This document shows positions 10,972 through 21,549 of a stretch of 64,000 bases of DNA, piece by piece; position 1 is the first letter of the stretch; each line of letters begins with the position of its first letter. Below the pieces are notes generated by a model. The model was not told where the DNA came from. It was given only the letters and a program-made list of their open reading frames with translations, and ran no database searches. The position numbers were made by a program, and so were the translations under genes. The stretch is from Portulaca oleracea. Lineage: Eukaryota; Streptophyta; Magnoliopsida; Caryophyllales; Portulacaceae. The stretch covers positions 1,769,347 through 1,833,346 of the forward strand of contig CM055892.1 in the NCBI GenBank assembly GCA_029582165.1, read 5' to 3'.

Positions 10972-12396
10972 TTACAAATCATTGCTCGAATCCTCCCGGG
11001 GGAGGATATGGGTGATAAGGAAAGTAGGTGGGATAGTGTCGGTTTGTATACTCTGGCGGTGTCGGGGCATGGTTCTCAACGGAGTAGTAGTAATACCCCC
11101 AGTCACGCAAGTACTGGTTCTGTTGTTGGAAGTACTCCTCGTGCCTTTAGAGATGTGCATGTACATTATTGAGTGTGGACTGCTGGGCACGTAGCAAGTC
11201 TTGTTGGCTCTCCAACAAATTGTGCTGGATGTGGAGTAAAGTCCGTTATTCTCGAAGGTCAACTCTCATTTGCTCGAATTGAGAGTTGAGATGCTCAAGT
11301 GAAGCTTCCCATGGTTGACTTCCACTTCCACTAGCTTCACCATGGTCGGCATGCTCCTCTTCTTCCTCCTCTTCTTCATCTTCTCCTATTCTTCTTCATT
11401 GCCCTCCTCTTTTTCCTTACCATCGGACACATATGGGCCTCCCACCTAGCGGTGGGTATCACGCTCTGGGCCACAAGGCCAGTTATGCTCATTAGTGATA
11501 TCTAACCACTGCTCGACATGGTCTGGATCCAAGAGAACCTTTGTTCTGTTATCATCGTGTCCATGGCAATAGATCGTGCAAGTCGGGTGCTTAGCGAGGA
11601 TGTTCAATTCTGCAACCGTACCCTGTCGATAGGATCCGGAAGATAACGTGGATCACACTTCTTCAAATATTTCCCAAAACCTTCTTGGACGAGGAAGTGG
11701 CAAATGATGTGCCCCATCCCGATGGTAGTAGCTCGGGCTTCCGTGCTAATCTCCCGAAGACAATGTAAAATACAGGAGCCGATATTGACCCGTTTGCCCC
11801 TCACAACATTGTAGATCACGAAAAGGTCATCTTTCCGAACTTTAGGGCGTCCATCATCTCTCCCAAACGCTGAACTCGTCACAATCCTATGAAGGATTCG
11901 GACGACTAGATGGCAAAAATCACGCCCCTTAGAGTTACGGGGGCAATGATATCGTGGGTCTTCGCCTCTCGAACCAAGATCCATCCTCCTCCAACATGAC
12001 AAGGCCTTCATCGCCTTTTGTTCATCAAAGTTTTCACATCGCTCATAGAACCTCCCATCATCCGGCAAACCTAACCTATGGCATAAACGTTTCACGGTGC
12101 ACTTCTTATCTTTGTTGGCGACTCGATACCAAAGAGTGCGAATGAGGTAATGGAAGCTTGGTTTGCAATGGACGGCTTCTACCGTCGCCGCATCATAAAT
12201 GTCCGGTGCACATATCTTTCGTGCTTGGAACTCTTCGTAACGTTGTTTATGCATTTCATCCCAGAAAGTCAAATTCGCATTAGGATCACACTGAATTAGT
12301 GTGGCCGGTTGCTCAGTAACGCTCCTTCCCGGATGAGGATGGTACCAGTGGTGGTGGTGGATCTCCTTCAACACGAGAACGCTTGTTTCTACTCAT
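10972..12396 (-). pseudogene. E1 second ORF (post-gag/pro protein, Transposase_32-like), frameshifted
   Basis: The longest frame (12374-11604) includes TFWDEMHKQRYEEF, then KKCTVKRLCHRLGLPDDGRFYE, then GRPKVRKDDLFVIYNVVRGK and IGMGHIICHFLVQEGFGKYL. Comparison with E2 shows the true start is MSRNKRSRVEGD at about 12396, with one frameshift near 12320 and another near 11605. The C-terminus continues in other frames as a Q-rich segment and a Tyr/Pro-rich tail (RHYPTYFPYHPYPPP, near 10995-11040). It resembles the plant 'putative transposon protein' family (Transposase_32 from memory) found after pol in Athila-like elements. Its function is unknown. It is not a host gene, since a homologous copy sits at the same place in E2. 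Confidence 0.75.
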
Positions 12397-13789
12397 CTTT
12401 GAACCAAAAGGATGTAGAAGCAAGACACTTGACCAAGAACTTGACAATAATAGTGCCTAAATCTCAAAGGTAAACAAAAAATTCGACACAAGCAACAAAC
12501 AAGTAAGTTTGAAAAACTTATGCACAAATTCAATAGAAATTACCTTAGATTGAAGCACTTGGACATGGATTCAGCATGGAGGATCAGATCTTGCGCATCA
12601 CCCTAAACAACAACTCACAGCATGCAACCTCAAAGCACCAATACGACACACAAACACAATGTACAGTGCAAGAATGTTGTGATTCTGGACAGCGCAACAA
12701 GTGCAACAAGTGTGTGTGTGTTTTGCCAAATGAAATGCAACAACTAATCACACAAAACACTAAGCAAGAACACTACACTCAAACTCAGCACACAGCGAGG
12801 TGAAAATGCGTGAAAATTGACAGAATCTTCCCCTAACTCAACGAGAATGACAAACGAACCAAATGCAAGTGAGAAGGGAAAGGATTTCGCACAATGACAT
12901 AAGAAATACCTCACTTAGCTGTGAAGAACGTGTGCTTGAGCAATGTCGCACGCTTGGACCAATTCTAGGCAAAGAATGGGATCCCAACAGCAGATTTGCG
13001 CAGCAAAGGAGAGGGATTAGGGTTTGGATTTCGAAAATGGAGGGAGAGGGGAGGGTCGAATTGGTGATTGAGAGGGATGGAAGGGTGTGTGAAGAGGTAG
13101 GAGTCGGTCACTAGGGATGTAGAGAGAGGGTCGAGTTTTTGTGAGAGAAAGAAATGAGAAGAAAGGTAAAAAAGTTGGGAATTTTAGGGCATAGATGTCG
13201 CAGAACAGTGTCAGGTCGCGGGCGCGACACCTCGGAATTTTGGAATTGCTGGGCAACTTGTCGCGGGCGCTATCTTTCTCTCACGGCTGCTACCTGCTTC
13301 CGGCAAGACTCTGCTGTTGCTGTTTGTACGCTGTAGTGGCTGCTACGGATTAGGTAGCGCCTGCTACCAAAATCTGGACAGCTCCCAAGCTCCTCCAAAA
13401 ATATTCTAACTCCTTAAAAAAACTTCCTCCTCCTTACTCATTTTACTTTAACTCCAAAATTTTTCTAAGTTTCAAACTCTGCCTAACACTCATTTTCTTT
13501 CAAAAACTCACTCTATCACACTTACTTCTTTCACTCCAAATGTCATTTTTCTTAATTTTTAACTCCATCTTTTTCTCTTTTTCACATTAATTTTCCTCCT
13601 TTTTTTAAAAAAACTTTAACTTTTGAACCTAGAACTAATACCTCAAATTACAAAAGAAAGAAATAAAGAAAAACAAAAAGAGAAGAAAAATAGAAAACCT
13701 AAAAAAACTAACAAGAAAAATTAAAAAGAAGAAAAAGGAACAAAATTAGAAAAATGCAATTGAAAATTGAAAGAAGAACCTCAAAAATT
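12397..13789 (-). other. E1 spacer between gag-pro tail and second ORF, with palindrome cluster
   Basis: No protein similarity. The left part (12400-13130) is AT-rich with CA-rich repeats, matching 43930-44900 of E2. A palindrome cluster at about 13200-13375 uses the same words as the E1/E2 LTRs: GGTCGCGGGCGCGAC near 13213, TGTCGCGGGCGCTA near 13259, and GGTAGCGCCTGCTACC near 13351. From 13380 to 13789 there is a strand-biased A/T and pyrimidine-rich tract. The cluster lies upstream, in sense, of the second ORF, as palindromes lie upstream of the TATA in the LTR. Confidence 0.65.
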
Positions 13790-13812
13790 ATGGGGTGCCT
13801 CCCATAGAGCGC
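13790..13812 (-). promoter_or_regulatory. Conserved hairpin and AGCGCT motif after the E1 gag-pro frame
   Basis: Plus strand ATGGG-GTGCCT-CCCAT (13790-13805) is a 5-bp stem whose sense loop contains AGGCAC. AGAGCGCT follows at once. The same arrangement occurs in E2 at 45632-45654 and, with a different stem (CTTGG/CCAAG) but the same AGGCA core, in E3 at 36970-36993. The three sites all lie just 3' of the gag or gag-pro coding region. Confidence 0.7.
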
Positions 13813-13849
13813 TAGTTTTAGGTCCCTAGCTCGACCTAAATACCCGTTT

Positions 13850-15116
13850 GATCCTAGAGAAACGTGGTGCACATGAGAGGCACATATTCAGCTTCTTCCA
13901 CCATGATCGTTTCTTTTTCCTTCCTTTCCAACTTCTCCCGTCTTTGGACAACCACAAATCGAGTCATCCTTCCGGTCGTTTGGTTGACCATGAGCGAGGA
14001 AGAGATGATGACATCTTCAATTTCTTCCAATGTCGCTTCCTCCTCCTTTTCCAACACCTCCTCATCACTTCCGCGAATAGAACAAGGTTTTCCTCCGGTG
14101 GTTTGACAGGATGATGTGGATAAAGGAGCAACTTAGGCTCTTCCTCAAGTGGTTCTCCAAGTTTCAGACACTTGGGAACAATCTCCTCAATTTCTATGCC
14201 CTCAATATAAACTTCATGCAACGAGATTTCCCTCCTCAATGGACAATCTTAAGGGGATCATCTTGAATGCATCTTCAAATACCTCGGGTTCGGGACATAA
14301 GGCCTTGGGATGATCATTTTCATTCCCATTGTCGGGTTCCACTTCAAGAAAGTATGCCTCTCCTTGGTGCTTATGAACAACTTCCTCTATCATATTGACT
14401 TCAACATAAGTTCCCATGACGAAGGGTTTCTTACTTGGAGTATCAAGCTTTGATTAAATATGTCCTTCATCAATCATGTGTTGAATCAACCATTTGGGGA
14501 GAGGAATTTGCAATTGGTGTGGATCAAATTGCTCTTCGGGGCATTCAAGAACATTTCCTTCCAAAACTTCTTCTTGTTCTTCCTCCATCTTCTTTTCTAC
14601 GCAATTGGCTTCCTCAAAAATCACTTTCTCCTTCTCATTATCAACCGCTTGCTCGACCTCCATACCCTCTTCTTTGATTTTATCCTCAACATCTCCCTCA
14701 TTCTATCCAAGAAGTCTCTCCTCCACCAACTTAGGTTCCTCAACTTCTCCTTCACTCCGCAAGATAATAGCATTCACCTCCACTCCTTGGATAGGAATGG
14801 GTTGGATAGGTGTAAGTTGAAATTGGTTGGCTTGAGCCAATTCGAGCTCCAAACTTTGAATGTAAGCTTGATCCTCCTCTCGGTCTTCCATGATTCGCTC
14901 CAATATCAACTCAAATGAAGATTCTTGGGGTAGTTGAGAAATTTGAGGTTGTAGAATGATTTGTTGGGTTAGATGGAAGGTTTCTTCTTGAATAAATAAC
15001 TGATGGTCAAAGGGTTGAGAAGTAGAAGGGTAAAGGTTGGCGGTATGGTCAAAAGCAAAGTCTTCTTTTGAGTAGAAAGGATCTTGATCGATGTGGGAAG
15101 AATGAACGACACTCAC
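13850..15116 (-). pseudogene. E1 gag C-terminal/linker region and acidic post-protease tail; protease missing
   Basis: At 15116-14703 the frame ends with QGVEVNAIILRSEGEVEEP, matching the Athila gag-pro linker VNAITLRSG. Downstream frames are Glu-rich (EEEQEEVLEGNVLECPEEQ). They are followed by GEAYFLEVEPDNGNENDHPK (14417-14214), which aligns with ESYFLEVEPNDRGEIKYLRD of E2. In E2 an aspartic protease with DLGAS and ILGRPFL separates these two parts. In E1 that segment is absent, so the protease core has been deleted while its acidic tail survives. Many plus-strand frames here are antisense shadows. Confidence 0.7.
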
Positions 15117-15125
15117 TTGCTCTAA

Positions 15126-15941
15126 TTATTGAAAATTGAAGATTTGCTTTTCTGGAGCCATTCTCAATTGATTAGAAGTCTCCTCATTCGCCTTTTCTTT
15201 TTGCATTTTATAAATGGAGGCAAAGAGAAGTTTAATAATGGGATCGTACTCCAAAGATGAATCTCTGCCTCTTGATCGGTTACCTCCCGAATCGGGAGCA
15301 TATTGAATGAGCTCATGAGGGAATTTGTTAGCCTCCTCTGCAGTCTTCTTCATAAACTTCCCTCCGGATGCGATATCGATTGATTCCTTGAGAGAATCAA
15401 AGAGTCCACAATAGAAGTGCTGAAGAAGCATCTAGTTGGGTAAATTGTGGTGCGGACACTGACGTTGGAGACTTTTGAATCTCCCCTATGCTTCAAAAAG
15501 AGACTTTCCGGCTTTTTGCTTGAAACTCATTATATCTTCCCGGAGTCTAAAAGTTTTATCAGTCAGGAAGAATCTTTGAAGAAAATCTCTTTTTAGAGCC
15601 TCCCATGAAGAATAAGATCCAGGTGGACAAATATCAAGCCACATCTCCACTTTTCTGTAAAAGTTAGAGGAAAGAACTTCAACTTCAAATATTTTGAAGG
15701 ATATCCCGGGCATATGTATGAAACTGATACGCTTCTCGAATCTCTCCATATGAGCAATAGGACTCTCGGAAATATCTCCATGGAACGGGTCACTTTCAAA
15801 AACTTCAAGAAGACACGGCTTAAACACAAATATTGCGTCGGGTGGTAATGGTGGTAAAGTGATCGGACTGCCTCCCGTAACCAAAGATGGAACGACATAT
15901 GATAGAAGGGTACGGGGTGAATCAGCTTGGACTTCACCCAT
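15126..15941 (-). pseudogene. E1 gag (Retrotrans_gag type), two tryptophan codons turned into stops
   Basis: The frame starting MGEVQADSPRTLLSYVVPSL (15941) contains FHGDISESPIAHMERFEKRI, then WLDICPPGSYSSWEALKRDF and FRLREDIMSFKQKAGKSLFEA, the capsid region of Athila-like gag. After FEA comes TAG where E2 has tryptophan (DTWG), then GRFKSLQRQCPHHNLPN, then another TAG where E2 reads DWMLLQHFY. The second frame continues MLLQHFYCGLFDSLKESIDIASGGKF...KTAEEANKF to 15126. Both stops fit TGG to TAG changes. Gag would form the particle that packages element RNA. Confidence 0.85.
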
Positions 15942-16111
15942 CCGGACTTGAAGCCTCCTACGATGCTTGATGAGACATTAGGGCGAACCTACAAGCACCA
16001 ACAAGAACCAATAGAAACATCAAATTCATTGGGATTAGCACAAACTAATTTCTAGCGTGAAAGCAATCTCAAATAACCAAATACCAAGAAACTAAAACTA
16101 GGGGCGTTGGC

Positions 16112-16129
16112 TCCACGGCAACAGCGCCA
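16112..16129 (-). promoter_or_regulatory. E1 primer-binding site, tRNA-Asp type
   Basis: The plus strand TCCACGGCAACAGCGCCA corresponds to the 3' end of plant tRNA-Asp (TCCCCGGCAACGGCGCCA from memory) with two differences. It lies three bases from the LTR end at 16133, as expected for a minus-strand element. Confidence 0.8.
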
Positions 16130-16132
16130 TTT

Positions 16133-19100
16133 TGTGTAAGGGTGGTTTGATGTATTTCAGCCCACGCTTGAAATAAATCAGCCTAGCCTACGTCTCACTT
16201 TTGGGGACCCTAGGTTCATGGAAGAAAATGGTGGTTTACATAGCCTTGGGCTCGCCTTAGGAGACTCAAGATTCATATAGAATGATGGAAATCCATCCAT
16301 GCCAAGTCCAATAACAAAGGAGGCCCAATTTGATTACAAGGAAGAGGAGAAGGCCTTAGGAGAAGAAGGCATCACGCCAGGCCCATCAAAGGAGTCCCAA
16401 CTCATCTACAAGGAGGTAGAACGGGCCATAGAGGAAAGATTGAGTATAGAGGCCCAAAGGTCCATTCATATTGTGTGCTCCTTATGGTAAGAGGATGTCC
16501 AAACATCCTAAAAGACTCCAAGTCACACGCCAATGACCAAGATTCAAGCCCAAAGTGAATTTCACATTTCTGACCATTTCAAGATGAATTTCACATTTGG
16601 GACCATTTCAGTTTGAATTTCACGGTTTTGGCCTTTTGATGTATTTCTTTACATTTCTATGGTTTTCTTTACATTTCTGATTATGTAAGGTTTCGAGTAA
16701 TATATATAAACTTGGTCACCAAGTCTTAGGAGTCTAGGTTAGTCTAGAATGTTCTAGGATGTTCTAGAATGTTCTAGAAGGTGTGAGAGTCATGTAATAG
16801 GCGTGTGGTAGCTAGTTTTGGCACCAAGTCTTGTAGTCCTAGATAAGGTTGGCTTATTTTGTAACTAATCCATCTTGGATTAGGAAAGCCAAGTCCTAAA
16901 AGGATTACTCTCTTTTGTATCCAACTCCCCTTAGGATAAGGAGTCCTAATCCAAAGAGGAGATTGGAATAGATGGCGCCTAGGATTAGTATTCGATGGCT
17001 TGCACGCCAAGTAGGAGAGTCCTAGTAGTATTTGACTGGCTTGCACGCCAAGTCAAGGAGTCATAGTCCAAATAGGACTTTAGTAGTATAAAAAGCTAGG
17101 CTTGTAGCCTATCAAAGGCATCCAACCTTGAATTAAGAATACAATCAAGCTTTTAGCTTACCCCTTGAGTGACTAGTGAGAACCTCGTTGATCGCTTCTA
17201 TTGTATTTTGGTATGGCAACCAAGTAGTGAGGAAGAGCTTGTTTCTGAAACATAGAAGGTGTTTCTGTAACTAGGTGGAAGAACAAGTAGCCCTAGGGTT
17301 TCATCATGTGGTGTTTCTGTATCAAGCTTGATCCCTAGATCTATCCCGGTTACTTTTATCTTTTATCTCTCTATCTTTTAGTGAGATAAATCAAACCCTA
17401 AGGCTATTCAACCCTCTCTCTTACTCTCTCCGTCCTTAGGTCAACTCTCAAAGCAATCCTCTCTCTCAAATCCCTCTCTCAACGTCAACTCTCTCATCCA
17501 TCTCTCTCAATTCTCTCAACCATACTTTCTCATCCTCTCACAAACATACTCCCTCTCAAACCATCCAAACTCCACAAAGATTTCCTCTTTCTCACGTGAA
17601 GCATCCCTACCCTAACCCTAATTCATGTGAAGCCTCCCATATTTAGATTGGCTGCACGTCACCCTTGATGTGTAATTGATTAATCCCTTTCTTTGATCCC
17701 ATTATACATCATGGTTTGTTGAACCAGTTTTTATCGTTCTTCTTAGGAAGCGAGGGGCCTTGGTCATAGAACCTAGGTTTAAGGTCGGTCAAGGGAAGGA
17801 AATGGGCTTAAGAGGCTTTTTCGGATGCGAATGGGGATAAGGAAATGGGTTTTGCAACAAGGGAATACTAAGGAGGGAGAATCAAGTGGAAATTCAGTTA
17901 GAAAATACCCACCGAGCTTCCTCTCTTGAGGATAGTCCGGATTAACTTCCCCAAAATCCACCACGCACCCAGAGGGTTAATGAAATGGAATTCCCTAGTT
18001 AACCTCCGTCCTCTTTCGTGGGTGAGCATTAACTATCCCATCTCCTACCTTCAAACACAAGTGTTAGATGGATTCGGGAGCTCTCGATCCCAAATACATA
18101 CCACTTGAGGGAAGGATAGGAGTCGGAAATTGATTTCCTAACTAATTACTCACTAAAAATGCTAACCCAAACCTAATAATCCATTCACAGCCTTAATTAC
18201 CCCCTAACTCATAGGGTTTCTAGCCACTAATTATGATTAAAACTATGGTAACAACATCAAAACCAACCCTAAGAGTGATTTCTAACATCAACAATCACAA
18301 ACAAGCAAAAAATTGAAAGAACAATCAAGGAAACAATTAAAGTAATTAACAAGCAAGTAAAGGAAATAACTAAGATTAAAGTAAGGAGAGAAGTCACCCA
18401 AAACAGTAGAAATGAACAAGGAAGACAACGGAAATGATGATCCAAAGCAATCTCTCAATTGTTGAATCTTCAATCTTTGAATACAACCCAAAATCCTCTA
18501 AACCCTAGATTAATCCAAGCTAATCTCTCTCTAATCTCTCTCTAAAACTCACTAATCCAAGCTGAATGTAAAAGTCTAGATATGAAAAGCTAACCCCCAA
18601 GAAAACCGTCAAAAGGAGCTTAAATACAAGGCAAAACAGTTACCCAAAACACAGCCGTTTTGGCCGAGAATAATAGCTGAAATGCAGGAGGTCGCGGGCG
18701 CGACCTCAGAGGTGGTGGGGGAGGCGATTCAGGGTTACACAGGTTCGCGGGCGCGACCTGGCATGGTCGCGTGGGTGACCTGCCTTTGGCCAACTGAGTG
18801 CTCTGTGCTTGGCATTGCGTGGCGTGGCGGGCCAGCTGAAACGTAGAATGCGCTACGGATGCTGCTCCCTTCCCTTGTCTTCAGTTTAAGGTTGTAACGC
18901 CCACTATAAGGACTGTAACGGGTGTTACGCCTCTGCTTCACTTCAAGTATGAGGGAAGAAGTTCCCGGGTCAACTCCGCTTTGGCTCTCGGCTCGACTTG
19001 GCTCGGGAAATCGCCCAGGATTCCCTAAAAAGCCTTAAATTAGCCGTTTTCCTTGCTTTTGCTCCAAAAGTGCCAAAACCTACAAAACAACTAAAACACA

Positions 19101-19183
19101 AGTAAAACGATGAAAAAGACTCGGAATCGAGCAAAAATAACAAGCTAAAAGGCGATGTTTAGACCTAAAATCAAGCCTAAACA
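16133..19183 (-). repeat. E1 5' LTR, interrupted by a solo LTR
   Basis: LTR sequence is present at 16133-16147 and resumes at 17712, after the inserted solo LTR and its duplicated TGGTT. It runs to TAAACA at 19183. Without the insertion it is about 1.48 kb, near the 1.52 kb of the 3' LTR. The TATA-like element is at 18626-18618 (minus). The palindrome at 18688-18707 has arms GAGGTCGCG and CGCGACCTC. The 18-bp palindrome present in the 3' LTR at 8665-8682 is missing here. The sense start repeats the terminal inverted repeat imperfectly (19156-19183). Confidence 0.87.
16148..17711 (+). mobile_element. Solo LTR nested in the E1 5' LTR
   Basis: This 1564-bp block begins TGATGTAT and ends ATACATCA, giving perfect 8-bp inverted termini with TG...CA ends. 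It is flanked by TGGTT on both sides (16143-16147 and 17712-17716). Removing it restores the E1 LTR as GGTGGTTTGTTGAACC, the sequence seen at 7528-7543. A TATA box (TATAAAAAG, 17087-17095) suggests plus orientation. There is no internal coding region, so it is the remnant of unequal recombination between two LTRs. It also has short internal repeats, such as GTTCTAGAATGTTCTAGG (16749-16780) and repeated GGAGTCCTAGT-like words (16935-17055). Confidence 0.9.
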
Positions 19184-19188
19184 CTTGG

Positions 19189-19424
19189 TAACCCCGAGTT
19201 TCATAGTGTAGGTGAGGATTGTTTTCCTATAGTTTGTCCTTATACGGGCATTCCCCAGGAATAGGTCCACATGATGAATAAACCACCGTTTCATTCGGAG
19301 CCATGTCTTCTATTCCTACTACCTCTGACGGAGGTTCCATGTCTACTTGCTTCATCTTCTTCATCGACTGGTTTAATTGGTCATGTTCCTGCAACGAGTG
19401 TCCTTTCTTGAGACCTTTTATCAT
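19189..19424 (-). pseudogene. LINE ORF1, N-terminal part, separated from its remainder by E1
   Basis: From ATG at 19424 the frame reads MIKGLKKGHSLQEHDQLNQS..., then VDMEPPSEVVGIEDMAPNETVV, and ends GECPYKDKL before a stop, with HYETRGYQ following. A basic start, acidic middle and F/YKDKL motif are typical of plant LINE ORF1 N-termini ahead of the DUF4283 domain. The sequence stops at the right target duplication of E1 (19184-19188). Its continuation, PLVWEEKYYDHFKDD, begins on the other side at 7520. Confidence 0.72.
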
Positions 19425-19732
19425 GCTCTCTTCTCCTTCTAAAATTATTGAGATTTTTTCATAAATTGACTGAAATCACATATATATTAAAACTACGAGT
19501 TCTTAAGGATTTCTCAAATGTATACACAAGAATAAAGCCAACATTTTAATTTAGAAGGGGTGGAGGTGGGCTCAAATAAGACTTTGTTAGTTTATCGATT
19601 CTTCTATTTTGTAGTCTTGGTCAAAGTTGGAATCCGCGTCAAAATAGGGTTAGTCAAATTCAGTCGATGTTCAACTTTGTATGAGAAATTGATGTCCGAA
19701 CCCCATTTCTTAGGCGGATAATTCATGAGGTG
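19425..19732. other. Probable LINE 5' untranslated region and flank, no gene seen
   Basis: About 300 bp upstream in sense of the LINE ORF1 start. AT-rich at first, then mixed. No motif recognised. The LINE 5' end cannot be placed. The 8-bp target duplication of the next element is its last feature (19725-19732). Confidence 0.4.
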
Positions 19733-20008
19733 TAGGGCCGGCAAAAATCTGACCGACCCGATAGTCCGAATTTTACCGACCCGGAAAAATCGGGTATTGG
19801 ACATGGTGATTTGACCGAATCTGAAAATTCGGTCATTCGGTAATTGACCGAATAAATACGGGTCGGGTTCGGGTTTAGCAAAACGGGTTCAGGTTTGACA
19901 AATGTGTCCGAATTAAAATTCGAACAGGGTTAGGGTTTGAGTTTTTTGACTGAATACCGAATTGACCAAACCCGATAAGACCCGGACCCGGTTTTTTTGC
20001 CACCCCTA
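19733..20008. mobile_element. hAT-type MITE with perfect 8-bp target duplication
   Basis: The 276-bp element starts TAGGGCCGGCAAAAA and ends TTTTTTTGCCACCCCTA, imperfect terminal inverted repeats. ATGAGGTG flanks it on both sides (19725-19732 and 20009-20016). An 8-bp duplication with TAGGGNNGGCAAA ends is characteristic of hAT elements. The interior consists of degenerate GACCGACCCG / CGGGTTCGG words and has no coding potential, so it depends on a transposase in trans. Confidence 0.88.
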
Positions 20009-21050
20009 ATGAGGTGGAACTAAATTAGTTCGGATCAAAATCGGGTTCGAACAATAAAAAAAGAGAAATATTACGTCTGTATATTCAGTCAATTCGTTCA
20101 ATGTAAAAATTAGAATGAAAAATCTATGCCCAAACCCTGTTTTAAATAATTGTCGCCAAGTTTTCCGTGTAAAAAATTTTCATTAAATCTTTTGATATCT
20201 ATTGTGACTCATCGTGTAAAAATTGATACCATTTGATTGCTTATAAAAGATACTATTAAAAACTATAAAATTAAATATTTTTGATAAAATATTATATGAA
20301 AAGTTATTGAATAACTATAAGGATGGAAAGCGTGAAAGACAATTTTGTGGATAGAGGGAGTCCTATATTAAGGAAGGGCTCGCCTCTTATCGTTTATAGC
20401 CAGAGCAAGTAATTATTTAGAATTTTTTCTTATAGAAATATTAACCAACTAGGTTAAAATAGAGATGTTGACAATTCTGAAGGATATCTTGGCAATCCCC
20501 TTGACACTTCAAGTTTCCTACTCCTTGATCGCCTTTATTGAGATTCTTCTTTTATTAGACACACGTTACCTAGTACAGACTCCCCTCTGGTGATCTTTGT
20601 TCATATAAAATAATCTGCTTGACAACTAGAAGTCTGTCGAGCAGCCTTAAATACTTTTATGTACCACCTATTTACCCTCTTACTTCCTCGAATACCTGTA
20701 AACTGGAAGCTAACGTTGCTCTGCAGTATTTATTAGGATGCTTCTTCAGACAGGCCTAGTGCATCTGATGAAGAATCCACAACTTATTTACCTTAGACCC
20801 TTTTGTTGCTTCAAATTGTATCCCTGAAGGGACCTTGTCGAATATCATGCCCTCCATACCTCGACGTGTTTAGGTTTTAGCTCTAACCATCATAAAAACC
20901 ATGCTCCTTGGGTCATAAAAACTCACTATTTTATTATACAAGATTGCGTGGTAAATATTTTGAGAGGTAGACAATATATCACCTTGGGTTGTTTTTTTGC
21001 CAAATTAATATAAAAGTGGTTGAACAAATTGCTTTGTCCTTGTTACTGGA
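20009..21050 (+). pseudogene. AT-rich stretch with a possible hAT transposase C-terminal remnant
   Basis: Around 20470-20560 the plus strand reads TILKDILAIPLTLQVSYS, similar to the ARDILAIPVSTVASESAFS block of the hAT dimerisation domain. A following TYR..S...LC-like string appears after a frame change (20570-20620). The rest of the interval, about 900 bp, has no recognisable content. The call is tentative because the similarity is short and judged by eye. Confidence 0.3.
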
Positions 21051-21545
21051 TTGAATGTCAGGGATTGTGTAGGACTTGGGTCATAAAAGTGGTTGAACCA
21101 TGCCACGGGTCATGTTGAAGCCCCATGGACCGTGTTGCCCTAGCACAGTCCGTGGTAGGCATGTTTGTTCAACTTTTTTCGTTTTCTTTGGTTTTTCTTA
21201 TAAAACCAAGTGATTTTTGGTTGTTTCCACAATCACCCACACCTATCCTTCATCTTAATCATCAACTACCATCATCGACATTTATCATTTTCATTATTAT
21301 AGTCGAGTTGAGAGAAGGAATTGAAGATTTGAAGGTTCGATTAATTGAGACAGTTTGAAGCACAGAGAGGCAAAAGTCTTCCACTGTTGCATTTCCATAA
21401 AGATTTCCATCAATATTTAGTTTATTTCCCATCTCATAGGATTTTAAATGCTTTCTATATTATATTTCAATTGCTTTCTAGTTATAAACATGAATAGTGA
21501 GTAGTTTTCTTAGTTTGGGAGATGAACCTTCAAGTTGTTGATGAA
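21051..21545 (+). repeat. LTR-like fragment, plus orientation
   Basis: A palindrome cluster at 21092-21173 has arms GTTGAAC..CATGCCACGG and CCGTGG..GGCATG..GTTCAAC. It lies 25 bp upstream of a TATA box (TATAAAA, 21199-21205). After that come a leader-like stretch and a sequence reading CATGAATAGTGAGTAGTTTTC (21489-21509 region), a type often seen in gypsy LTRs. No second copy is in the window, so ends and family are unknown. Its layout matches the minus-strand LTRs described elsewhere in this window. Confidence 0.4.
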
Positions 21546-21549
21546 TTAA

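Larger units (their letters stand above)
7521..19183 (-). mobile_element. E1: Athila-like Ty3/gypsy LTR retrotransposon, non-autonomous, nested in the LINE ORF1
   Basis: On the minus strand the order is 5' LTR (19183-16133, interrupted by a solo LTR), tRNA-Asp-type primer site (16129-16112), gag (15941-15126), a gag-pro tail (to 13850), a long spacer, a second ORF (12396-10972), another spacer, a polypurine tract (9050-9041) and the 3' LTR (9040-7521). No reverse transcriptase, RNase H or integrase motif is visible. The flanks are CTAGG on the left (7516-7520) and CTTGG on the right (19184-19188), a 5-bp target duplication with one mismatch. Joining the flanks rebuilds LINE ORF1. Structure is seen directly; family placement rests on gag, PBS type and the position of the second ORF. 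Confidence 0.87.

Noticed and set aside
11604..12374. 256-codon frame as a possible host gene
   Set aside because: A homologue occupies the same place in E2 (43656-42628), and both lie between LTRs in matching order, so it is a retrotransposon ORF.
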